DNA from: Calditrichaceae bacterium
GTDB taxonomy: Bacteria > Calditrichota > Calditrichia > Calditrichales > Calditrichaceae
Reading direction: 5' to 3'
DNA length: 6,621 nt
Assembly (NCBI GenBank): GCA_030592985.1
Contig: JAUVIB010000184.1
Coordinates: forward strand, 1 to 6,621
The notes under the pieces are model-generated. The model did not search any database. It was given only the letters and a program-made list of their open reading frames with translations, and had not been told where the DNA came from. Shown here piece after piece: positions 1 to 6,410 of this stretch (the first letter of the stretch is position 1; each line of letters opens with the position of its first letter). The position numbers were made by a program, and so were the translations under genes.

Positions 1-1327
1 CAAAAACCACAATTTCAGGCTGCCATTTACCAAGGTCTGTGGCCGATGTGTCCGCGTCAAGATCGGTTACAGCTAACATTCTATGACTATCAAATCCATA
101 TTTAGAATTGGTATGAACTTGGGAAGTCACCCGATCATCGGTCACCCAAGAGAGTGCGAAGTTCTGCCCAACTTTTAAAACACTTACATTGTAACTGTTT
201 AAACTTATGATTTCATCTACACCATCCTTATTGAGGTCCGCGCATTCAAGACCGATATGCCAGCCTGCTAATAATTGATTATAATTCAATAAGTACCAAT
301 TGCAGGTAAAAGCCAGATTATCGGGATTATTACTGACGTCATCGAGAGAAGGTGATATTTCGATTACATTGATTTTATTATGAAATGTGGTATAATACCC
401 GACCAAGGCGCCTCCATAATAACTAAAGTCAAGTTCATAGCCGAAAGCCAATTCTTCCTGCACATCCCCGTCAAAATTTCCGGTTGAAATGATCAGTCTT
501 GTTATATAAGCATTAATATAGGAACTAGTGGAAGGATTAAAATAATTTATTGTTGATATGCTTTTGACCTCATGTGAAATCAACAGACGGGTATCTGGAT
601 TATAATCATAGACTTTTACATCAAAATTTGTCTGATAGTAGTGATCGCTCAAATATGGTATGTCGGTATTTTGAATCACGGCAATTTCATCCAGGCCGTC
701 TCCGTCAAAATCACCGGCAGTAATGTCAAATAACGATTCAGTTATATCCCAATCGCTGATTTCCGCTAGTTTAATGATGTTCAACATGCTGTCTGTTTCA
801 TAAATTGAAATATGAATATTGCTGTCAAGCCCTCTATAAGCCAGTAAAATCCCTTTATTTCGGTCTTGATCAAAATCAGCGGCTTCAATCCGCAGACCCG
901 ACTGGAACACAGAATCAATTTTTATCATATTGCTGCCTGACCAGCTCAGGCTTGCTGCGTCAATATTCGGAATATTCATAAGAATTGAATGGTTAGTACC
1001 TTCCCAGACGGCAATAATGTCATCATAATGATCGCCATTAAAATCACCGGTTGCCACATCCATTTTCTTTGTTCCATATATCCCTGATGAATCAGCATAG
1101 GTTTTCTGTGCTTTGCCGGCTAAAGACTTCGTGCTGTCATTATAATCATATATCTGTTGGTCGCAGTTATTTCCAATTGTGGAGGACCAGAGCATGATCA
1201 ATTCGGCGGAGTTACCTAAAATGTAATTTCCGAGGAAGGGATCCAATTCGTTTACAGAAGATTGAGCGAGAATATTATGATAAAAAATGAGCACAAAACA
1301 AAAAAGAAAAAGAAATAAAATACGCAT
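1..1327 (-). CDS. Exported FG-GAP/VCBS repeat protein, C-terminus outside the window
   Basis: An open frame of 442 codons starts at ATG 1327-1325 and runs off the left edge without a stop. An AAGGAG ribosome site (1335-1340) sits 7 bases upstream. Residues 1-21 form a signal peptide: M-R, then a Phe/Leu-rich core, with likely cleavage after A21 (ILA|QSS). Six FG-GAP-like units follow, marked by acidic calcium-loop motifs: GDFNGDHYDD (94-103), ADFDQDRN (150-157), GDFDGDGLDE (205-214), GNFDGDVQEE (283-292), ADLNKDGVDE (363-372) and TDLDAD (421-426). Spacing is irregular, about 55 to 80 residues. Known repeats of this kind build beta-propeller blades in secreted or surface proteins that bind ligands or stabilise larger proteins. 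No enzyme domain is visible, so the substrate or partner is unknown. A C-terminal sorting or anchoring domain, if any, would lie beyond position 1. The upstream operon ends in its own terminator, so this gene is probably transcribed separately. Confidence 0.88.
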   Translation of the reverse strand, partial: MRILFLFLFCFVLIFYHNILAQSSVNELDPFLGNYILGNSAELIMLWSSTIGNNCDQQIYDYNDSTKSLAGKAQKTYADSSGIYGTKKMDVATGDFNGDHYDDIIAVWEGTNHSILMNIPNIDAASLSWSGSNMIKIDSVFQSGLRIEAADFDQDRNKGILLAYRGLDSNIHISIYETDSMLNIIKLAEISDWDITESLFDITAGDFDGDGLDEIAVIQNTDIPYLSDHYYQTNFDVKVYDYNPDTRLLISHEVKSISTINYFNPSTSSYINAYITRLIISTGNFDGDVQEELAFGYELDFSYYGGALVGYYTTFHNKINVIEISPSLDDVSNNPDNLAFTCNWYLLNYNQLLAGWHIGLECADLNKDGVDEIISLNSYNVSVLKVGQNFALSWVTDDRVTSQVHTNSKYGFDSHRMLAVTDLDADTSATDLGKWQPEIVVF

Positions 1328-1752
1328 CGTTATTCTCCTTTTTTAAAAAAATAGACGACAATTTAACTAATCCATAAAATTATTACATCAATATCATAAT
1401 TAGAGGTAAATGCAGCCCAAACAGATTCAGGTGAAACTTGCGTATTCATTCATGTGCCGGTTTGATAACCATAGTGGGTTTTTCTTGAATGTACAACAAA
1501 TTTCTTAAAATACAAGTATATTATGGGCATAATTTAAGAATTTTTATAGTGTTATTTTAACCTTAATTGTTACCATAAGAAAACCTGCTAATGTTGAGTT
1601 CAGTTTCAGCATATCATTGCAGTCGCCTGCTGCACTTTGTTGAACTATGCCGCAGAACGGTGGATCAATAGGGTTAGAAATTCTGAACTTTATAAACTGA
1701 AAAGTGAGGTTTTTGATTACAGCAAAAATTCGAAAATACTTTGAATAGAAAC
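1328..1752. other. Gene-free spacer between the FG-GAP gene and the redox operon
   Basis: About 425 bases with no convincing gene on either strand. It holds the ribosome site and possible promoter of the FG-GAP gene at its left end. An 8-bp inverted repeat, TTCTTAAA (1502-1509) with TTTAAGAA (1533-1540), flanks a 23-base AT-rich loop; it has no T-run and is weak as a terminator. I see no tRNA, recognised riboswitch or insertion sequence end. A frame without a start codon is open on the minus strand from about 1800 to 1544, but it gives no support for a gene. Confidence 0.6.
1382..1410 (-). promoter_or_regulatory. Possible sigma-70-type promoter for the FG-GAP gene
   Basis: Read on the minus strand, TTTACC (1405-1410) is followed after 17 bases by TGTAAT (1382-1387). 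These match the -35 and -10 consensus at 4 and 5 of 6 positions. Transcription would start near 1375, leaving a leader of about 45 bases that contains the AAGGAG site. The region is AT-rich, so chance matches are common. If the organism uses a Bacteroidota-type promoter (TAnnTTTG), this call is wrong. Confidence 0.28.
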
Positions 1753-1790
1753 AAAAAAGCCCTTGCGTAAAATACGAAAGGGCTTTAAAG
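1753..1790 (-). terminator. Rho-independent terminator of the redox operon
   Basis: On the minus strand AAAGCCCTT (1786-1778) pairs perfectly with AAGGGCTTT (1764-1756). After one mismatch, CGTA (1776-1773) pairs with TACG (1769-1766) around a TTT loop. A run of T follows the stem (A-run at 1753-1758 on the plus strand). The structure begins 11 bases after the stop codon of the DHOD-like gene. There is no T-run on the plus-strand side, so it acts for minus-strand transcripts only. Confidence 0.9.
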
Positions 1791-1800
1791 ATGATTGGGA

Positions 1801-2784
1801 TTATTTTCCTCTAAAATATTTCATAAACTGAACGCGTTCATACAATGCAGGGTCGTCACTCTTGCTCTGGCTCATCTTACCGCGAAAATCATCAAGATTT
1901 TTGAAGTCATGTTTCTCCATCCATTTCTGTAACTCTTCAAGCATCGTCCGAACATAACCAACGCCTTTTTCATATAGAACAGAAACAATTTGCACCGTAT
2001 CGGCGCCGGCGAGAATTTGTTTAATGAGCCCCTCGGCGTCATGAACACCCGTAGAAGCGGCAATATCACATTTAACACGACCGGACATAATAGCCACCCA
2101 ACGTAAGGATATGGACAATTCATCGACCTTACTTAATACATTGCTTGTTGTAACGGTAAAATTATCAATGTCAAAATCAGGACTGAAGGAACGATTAAAT
2201 AATACCAAACCGGATATACCCGATTCTGATAGTTTAAGAATTTGCGCCCCAAGGTTTGAAGAGTAATAACTAATTTTTAGAGAAATCGGAATAGATATAT
2301 TTTTCTTTAATTTTTCTACGATATCATAATAAACCTTTTCATTTTCCGATGCTGTTTTATTTAATTTTGTCGGTAATGAAAATATATTCAGTTCCAAAGC
2401 ATCCGGTCCGGCTTCAGTAATTTTTTTTGCAAAATAGGGCCATTCATGAGAAGAAGTACAGTTAATACTGGCGATTACGGGAATCGATACCGCCGCTTTC
2501 ACCTCTTTAATCAGCGAGATATATTTTGATAAATTATCATTTTTGATTTTATAATCATAATAATCAAATGCTTCGGCAGTAAACCCGTCTTTAACGGCAG
2601 CATCTAAGGTTATATCCGCTTCAAGTAATATCTCTTCTTCAAAGATAGATTTAAGAACCACGGCAGCGGCTCCGCTCTCTTCAATTTTCTTTATCATTTC
2701 AACGGAATCCGTTAAGCCGGATGATCCGATAATAATTGGATTCTTTAAGGTCAACCCTAAATATTTTGTAGTTAAATCAGCCAT
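1801..2784 (-). CDS. Dihydroorotate dehydrogenase-like FMN protein
   Basis: A 327-residue protein of the PyrD/DHOD TIM-barrel family, about the length of class 1 enzymes. Family features visible are the N-terminal LGLTLKNPIIIGSSGLT (9-25), the FMN-contact lysine in LKS (K45), a second FMN lysine in SLKIS (K170), and a C-terminal phosphate-loop region from STGV (244-247) to GADTVQIVSVLY (260-271). The catalytic loop is altered: class 1 enzymes read N-x-S-C-P-N where this protein has NIFSLP (133-138). By alignment Ser136 takes the place of the catalytic Cys. True orotate synthesis is therefore doubtful. Such proteins are usually annotated only as 'dihydroorotate dehydrogenase-like', and I believe they often occur beside ferredoxin-dependent enzymes. 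An AGAGGA ribosome site (2792-2797) precedes ATG 2784. It is the last gene before the terminator and lies 69 bases after the GltD-like fusion, which suggests a redox partnership. No signal peptide or membrane segment is seen. Confidence 0.85.
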   Translation of the reverse strand: MADLTTKYLGLTLKNPIIIGSSGLTDSVEMIKKIEESGAAAVVLKSIFEEEILLEADITLDAAVKDGFTAEAFDYYDYKIKNDNLSKYISLIKEVKAAVSIPVIASINCTSSHEWPYFAKKITEAGPDALELNIFSLPTKLNKTASENEKVYYDIVEKLKKNISIPISLKISYYSSNLGAQILKLSESGISGLVLFNRSFSPDFDIDNFTVTTSNVLSKVDELSISLRWVAIMSGRVKCDIAASTGVHDAEGLIKQILAGADTVQIVSVLYEKGVGYVRTMLEELQKWMEKHDFKNLDDFRGKMSQSKSDDPALYERVQFMKYFRGK

Positions 2785-2804
2785 ATATTTTTCCTCTGTT
2801 TATT

Positions 2805-2824
2805 TAGTTTAAACTAGTATAACA
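2805..2824 (-). promoter_or_regulatory. Possible internal promoter with palindromic operator-like site
   Basis: In the 69-base gap before the DHOD-like gene the minus strand carries TGTTATACT (2824-2816). This is an extended -10 element (TGn plus TATACT, 5 of 6 matches), with no good -35. Directly after it lies a perfect 12-bp palindrome, TAGTTTAAACTA (2805-2816), where a repressor site would cover the transcription start. Both could be chance in AT-rich DNA. Confidence 0.25.
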
Positions 2825-2853
2825 CGAAACAGGTAAAAAATATTCCTTTCGTT

Positions 2854-4623
2854 TTACCCTAATAAAAACTTCTCAATACCTTCAACAGCTTTTACACCAT
2901 CGGCTATGGCAGAAATGGCGTCCATTGTGCGGTTAACATTGTCACCACCGGCAAACACATTCTTCATGGATGTCTGCTTAAATTCATTTACGACCACTCT
3001 TCCGCGTTCAATTTCCAGTTCTTTCGTATCCTCTTCTGTGAGGAAACTATAATCCGCTTCCTGGCCGATAGCGCCGATGATCGTATCAACTTCTAAAATA
3101 TGTTCATCGCCTTCGATCAATTTTGGACGAGGTCTGCCGCCTTTTGGATCGGGGATCATCTCCGCCATACCATACTTTATTGTTTTAACTTTACCATTCT
3201 TACCGATAATCTCTAATGGTATACCCTGGGTAATAATATTTACGCCTTCGTCTTCAGCGCCTTCAATCTCTTCCCAATCGGCCGGCATATCCTCCACACG
3301 ACGGCGGTATAAAATGGTTACTTTAGCGCCAATCCTTCTGGCAACACGTGCGGCATCAATAGCCACGTTTCCACCGCCGATAACAACAACTTTTTTTCCT
3401 ACATCTACCTTGTTGCCAATATTAATCTCCCTTAAGAAATCAATTGCCTGTATGGAACCATTCAGGTTTTCACCATCCAGACCAATTGTATACGGGACAT
3501 GAAAACCGATACCCATAAAAATGGCGTTATATTTCTCTTTAATTTCAGCAAATGATATATCTTTACCCACTCTTATATTATTTATCATTTTTACGCCAAT
3601 TTTCTTCATATAATCAATCTGTTTGTCTAAACTATCCTCTGGAAATCGATATTTTGGAATACCTGCAAAAGTCATTCCACCCATTTTTGGCAAGGCTTCA
3701 TAAATGGTAACATCGAATCCGCGTAATGCCAAAAAATAACCGGCTGAAAGTCCCGCCGGTCCACCGCCAATAATACCAACAGTTTTTCCATTAGGATCTG
3801 AAATTTTAGGTTCTAGTACGATAGACGGATCAGGGAATTGCTCGGTGGCATAACGCTTTAACCAGCGAATGGCGATAGCATCGCCTTTATGGGCCATAGC
3901 GCAAACCGTTTCACATTGTCTTGTACAAACTTTACCGCACATTTCGGGTAAGGGATTATTATCATAAATATATTTTAAGGCCAGTTTATCATCTGCATCG
4001 GCAATAGCTGCAATATATTCCGGAATATGCATATGAGCCGGACAAGCTGTTACACAAAGAGCACAATCAATACAACGAATTGCCTCTTGACGCGCTTCTT
4101 CCTGAACATAACCCAAAACCACTTCCGCAAAAGATTTGATTCGTTCGGATCCTTCTAATTCCCGCATGGGAACACGGTTAAAATTAAGGAGTGTAATATC
4201 ATTATCTTTTACAAAGCTTATATTATCTTTAGCTTCAGGATTATCAACTCCCGGCACCAAAAGATAATCATCAGGATTAGAAGATGTCAGAATAAACTTA
4301 TCGGTTAACGATAAGGAGCCTGTCGGACACATTTCTATACAAAGGGCACACCAGCAACAGCGTCCGTTATCAACCCGCGGACGTAATCCTGAATCACCTT
4401 TTTTACTTTCGATACCATCAATCTTTATCATATCTATGGCGTCATTTTGGCAAATCGTTGAGCATGTTCCACAACCGATACACTCATCTATATCATTATA
4501 ATGAAAACCACGATAGCGATCTGCAATTTTTTTAGTTTCAAGCGGATAGCGTACCGTATGCGGTTTTTTTCCTAAATATTTTAATGCTGAAAAAGGAAGC
4601 AGAGTACCTTTTATCTTTCCCAT
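2854..4623 (-). CDS. NuoI-like ferredoxin fused to GltD-like NAD(P)H/FAD oxidoreductase
   Basis: A 589-residue fusion. Residues 1-45 look like the NuoI N-terminus, with HTVRYP (22-27) and RYRGFHY (36-42). Two [4Fe-4S] motifs of the NuoI type follow: C48/C51/C54/C58 and C89/C92/C95/C99. From about residue 160 it is a GltD-type flavoprotein, as in the NADPH glutamate synthase small subunit, NfnL and dihydropyrimidine dehydrogenase. Its helical iron-sulfur domain has C184/C187/C190/C194 and C229/C233/C237/C241. Next come an FAD Rossmann motif GGGPAG (286-291) with acidic E309, an NAD(P) motif GGGNVA (416-421), an arginine cluster YRRR (439-442) that favours NADPH, and a C-terminal FAD motif AGGD (558-561). 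Electrons could pass between NAD(P)H, FAD and up to four clusters to the NuoB/D-type core. It would be a peripheral cytoplasmic subunit. A longer frame reaches TTG 4680, but that start lacks a ribosome site and would overlap nuoD. ATG 4623 has GAGG 5 bases upstream and lies 25 bases after the nuoD stop. Confidence 0.88.
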   Translation of the reverse strand: MGKIKGTLLPFSALKYLGKKPHTVRYPLETKKIADRYRGFHYNDIDECIGCGTCSTICQNDAIDMIKIDGIESKKGDSGLRPRVDNGRCCWCALCIEMCPTGSLSLTDKFILTSSNPDDYLLVPGVDNPEAKDNISFVKDNDITLLNFNRVPMRELEGSERIKSFAEVVLGYVQEEARQEAIRCIDCALCVTACPAHMHIPEYIAAIADADDKLALKYIYDNNPLPEMCGKVCTRQCETVCAMAHKGDAIAIRWLKRYATEQFPDPSIVLEPKISDPNGKTVGIIGGGPAGLSAGYFLALRGFDVTIYEALPKMGGMTFAGIPKYRFPEDSLDKQIDYMKKIGVKMINNIRVGKDISFAEIKEKYNAIFMGIGFHVPYTIGLDGENLNGSIQAIDFLREINIGNKVDVGKKVVVIGGGNVAIDAARVARRIGAKVTILYRRRVEDMPADWEEIEGAEDEGVNIITQGIPLEIIGKNGKVKTIKYGMAEMIPDPKGGRPRPKLIEGDEHILEVDTIIGAIGQEADYSFLTEEDTKELEIERGRVVVNEFKQTSMKNVFAGGDNVNRTMDAISAIADGVKAVEGIEKFLLG

Positions 4624-4628
4624 TCTTG

Positions 4629-4632
4629 CCTC
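4629..4632 (-). promoter_or_regulatory. Ribosome binding site that fixes the start of the NuoI-GltD fusion
   Basis: GAGG on the minus strand lies 5 bases before ATG 4623-4621. The alternative TTG at 4680-4678 is preceded by AATAGTC, with no Shine-Dalgarno match. The protein from the ATG (MGKIKGTLLP) also begins where NuoI-type proteins normally do. Confidence 0.7.
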
Positions 4633-4648
4633 ATTAGTAAACTTGTAT

Positions 4649-5767
4649 TTATCTTTCAATTTCCGGTGGACATGTTCCAAGACTATTCATAATAAAACTA
4701 ACATCTGCGATATTCATGCCGGGAAGCATTCTTTCTAACAAACTAACACCATGAACATAAGCTGGACCCCGTACATGAACTCGCCTTGGTCTTAAACTGC
4801 CGTCACTAACAACATAGTAACCAAATTCACCTCTTGCGGATTCTGTTCTAACATAAGAATCTCCAACGGGGAGTTTCCATTTTAAGGGGTTAGGTCCGGG
4901 ATTATAAACAGGCCCGCTCGGCATTTTATCCAGCACCTGTCTTACCATGGAAATGGACTGATCAATCTCTTTACGTCTAACATACGCTCTCGAACAAACA
5001 TCACCGCCATCTTTGCTGATCACTTCCCACTCTAATTTATCATATACTTCATAGGGTTCGTCTCTTCTTACATCATGGGCAATCCCACAACCCCTTAAAG
5101 GAGGGCCAACAACTCCCCACTCCATCGCTTTTTCTTTATCAATAACGCCAACACCAATGGCTCTTTTCTGAAATATTGCATTTTCAAAAAGCAGGCGATC
5201 ATATTCTAAAAGGCGTTCTTCGAGGTAATCCATAACCTTTAAAACGCGACCTTTAAAACCTTCCGGCAAATCACGACGTACGCCACCGGCCCAAATATAC
5301 ATATGATAGACTCGACCACCCGTTAGCTCTTCGAAAAGATCAAGGATGTAATCACGATCACCCACGGTCCATTGCGGCATCGTATACAGGCCGGCTGATC
5401 CTGCCTGCCCGCCCATCCATAACAGATAAGCCGTAAGACGTGATAATTCGAGAACTAATACACGGATATACTGAGCGCGTTCTGGAACTTCTCGTCCTTC
5501 AATCTCTTCAATTGCCCGCGCTAAATTTTCTTCATTAGGATCCGGTTCAGGTACACAAATACGACAGACAATTGGAAAACATTGCATCCATAAGCGTTCT
5601 TCCATCAGTTTTTCAAATCCCCGATGTAAGTAACCCACATGGGTTTTCCCGCGTTGAACCGTATCACCCGTAACTTTCAACTCTATCATCATGTTCCCTG
5701 TTATACCCGGATGCTGAGGCCCGAGATACAGAGTTGTTTCTTTTTCCTGCTTAATTATTCCCGACAT
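4649..5767 (-). CDS. nuoD-like: NuoD-like (49-kDa/[NiFe]-hydrogenase large-subunit family) protein, Mbx-like
   Basis: A 372-residue protein of the NuoD/hydrogenase large-subunit family, slightly shorter than usual NuoD (about 400). Family marks are LGPQHPG (15-21), HVGYLHRGFEKL (43-54), VPERAQYIR (94-102), LLWMGG (115-120), RGEFGYY (312-318), RGPAY (333-337) and the C-terminal ..EIER. Normal NuoD has HPxxHG; here it is HPGITG, so the quinone-binding His becomes T23. The quinone-binding Tyr (DRLDYVS region) aligns with V72. The region CRICVPE (68-74) resembles the hydrogenase RICGxC motif with C71 kept and the second Cys replaced by E74. The C-terminal SLGTCPPEIER keeps C366 where hydrogenases have DPCxxC and has E369 for the second Cys. 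It is therefore neither a standard quinone reductase nor a standard hydrogenase, and most like an Mbx/Mbs-type core subunit. The ribosome site AGGA (5774-5777) overlaps the nuoC stop, so translation is probably coupled. Expected location: cytoplasmic face of the membrane, in a complex. Confidence 0.87.
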   Translation of the reverse strand: MSGIIKQEKETTLYLGPQHPGITGNMMIELKVTGDTVQRGKTHVGYLHRGFEKLMEERLWMQCFPIVCRICVPEPDPNEENLARAIEEIEGREVPERAQYIRVLVLELSRLTAYLLWMGGQAGSAGLYTMPQWTVGDRDYILDLFEELTGGRVYHMYIWAGGVRRDLPEGFKGRVLKVMDYLEERLLEYDRLLFENAIFQKRAIGVGVIDKEKAMEWGVVGPPLRGCGIAHDVRRDEPYEVYDKLEWEVISKDGGDVCSRAYVRRKEIDQSISMVRQVLDKMPSGPVYNPGPNPLKWKLPVGDSYVRTESARGEFGYYVVSDGSLRPRRVHVRGPAYVHGVSLLERMLPGMNIADVSFIMNSLGTCPPEIER

Positions 5768-5773
5768 AATATG

Positions 5774-5777
5774 TCCT
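5774..5777 (-). promoter_or_regulatory. nuoD ribosome site overlapping the nuoC stop codon
   Basis: On the minus strand TAGGA contains both the nuoC stop TAG (5778-5776) and the nuoD Shine-Dalgarno AGGA (5777-5774), 6 bases before ATG 5767. This arrangement suits translational coupling and equal subunit amounts. Confidence 0.65.
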
Positions 5778-6348
5778 ATTTTTCTTCGCTGTCAAAATCC
5801 GGAATGATTTCGCCATATTCTTTAGAGATAGTCTCGCGAACATCTTGTTTGTCTTCCCTTCCTTTACGCCACTCATAAACTTCGTTTACATACTTTACAG
5901 TATTAAAATCACGGCGCATGGGCGGTATATTATCCCAATCTTCCAGAATAAATTCACCCAAATCAGGATTACCTTCAAAAAATACGCCATTCATTTCATG
6001 TATTTCCCGCTCGTAGGTACCGGCATGATCCCAAAAAGGTAAAATTGTCTGCATTTTTGGATTTTCACGATCTATTCTAACTTTAATCATCACATGAATC
6101 TTTTTTTCGTACGAATAAACATGATATACCAATTCAAATTCATTATCCTCAATCCAGTCAACGCAACTTATCAGCACGAGATGTTTAAACTGTAGATAAT
6201 CTCTCAGATAACTAATAAATGGCGGCAGTAAATCACTGCGCAACTTTATGGACAGTCTGCCTGCCCGCTTAATATCTACTTCTGCTGTTTTAAAAGTAGT
6301 ATGAATAATTCGGGCTATTTCTTGTTCTTGTTTTAATTCATCAGACAT
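5776..6348 (-). CDS. nuoC-like: NuoC-like (30-kDa) subunit of a complex I-related oxidoreductase
   Basis: A 190-residue soluble protein of the 30-kDa family, which in complex I and related hydrogenases packs against the NuoD-type subunit in the peripheral arm and carries no cofactor. The family core is clear: LVYHVYSYEKK (73-83), WDHAGTYEREIHEMNG (106-121), FFEGNPDLGEFIL (123-135) and PPMRRDF (142-148). Two positions differ from the common bacterial form: the usual A-x-W-Y-E-R-E has Thr111 for Trp, and GHPDL reads GNPDL (Asn127). It stands alone, not fused to NuoD as in E. coli NuoCD, and ends 8 bases before the nuoD start. The charged C-terminal tail (160-190) is typical of stand-alone NuoC. 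AGGTGA (6353-6358) lies 4 bases before ATG 6348. The protein could equally be named MbxK-like if the complex belongs to that group. Confidence 0.88.
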   Translation of the reverse strand: MSDELKQEQEIARIIHTTFKTAEVDIKRAGRLSIKLRSDLLPPFISYLRDYLQFKHLVLISCVDWIEDNEFELVYHVYSYEKKIHVMIKVRIDRENPKMQTILPFWDHAGTYEREIHEMNGVFFEGNPDLGEFILEDWDNIPPMRRDFNTVKYVNEVYEWRKGREDKQDVRETISKEYGEIIPDFDSEEK

Positions 6349-6376
6349 ATGCTCACCTGATTTTTATTACTTGTCA

Positions 6377-6405
6377 ATTCTAATTATTTTTATTTACTAT
6401 CACAA
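6377..6405 (-). promoter_or_regulatory. Possible promoter in front of nuoC
   Basis: On the minus strand TTGTGA (6400-6405) and TAGAAT (6377-6382) are 17 bases apart, with 4 and 5 of 6 matches to the sigma-70 consensus. Transcription would begin about 20 bases before the nuoC start. The gap of 197 bases to the upstream gene leaves room for a promoter. AT-rich sequence makes chance matches likely. Confidence 0.25.
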
Positions 6406-6410
6406 ACACC

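Noticed and set aside
1502..1540. Inverted repeat TTCTTAAA/TTTAAGAA as a terminator or an insertion sequence end.
   Set aside because: The stem is all but one pair A-T with a 23-base loop and no T-run. There is no transposase and no target duplication.
1591..1671. Short plus-strand frame starting at ATG 1591, 26 codons.
   Set aside because: Too short, with no ribosome site and no recognisable motif.
1544..1800. Minus-strand open frame of about 80 codons after the DHOD-like gene, part of which reads like protein (NPIDPPFCGIVQQSAAG).
   Set aside because: It has no suitable start codon or ribosome site, runs through the terminator hairpin and matches no family I know. AT-rich spacers give such frames by chance; a decayed gene fragment cannot be excluded.
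1872..2123. Second minus-strand frame of 83 codons inside the DHOD-like gene.
   Set aside because: Fully nested out of frame in a conserved enzyme gene; no motif.
3077..3502. Plus-strand open frame of 141 codons opposite the GltD-like domain.
   Set aside because: It lies wholly opposite a well-supported flavoprotein with intact motifs and is low-complexity Ser/Thr/Pro-rich, typical of an antisense shadow.
5639..6042. Two plus-strand open frames opposite nuoD and nuoC.
   Set aside because: Antisense shadows of conserved genes; no family motif.
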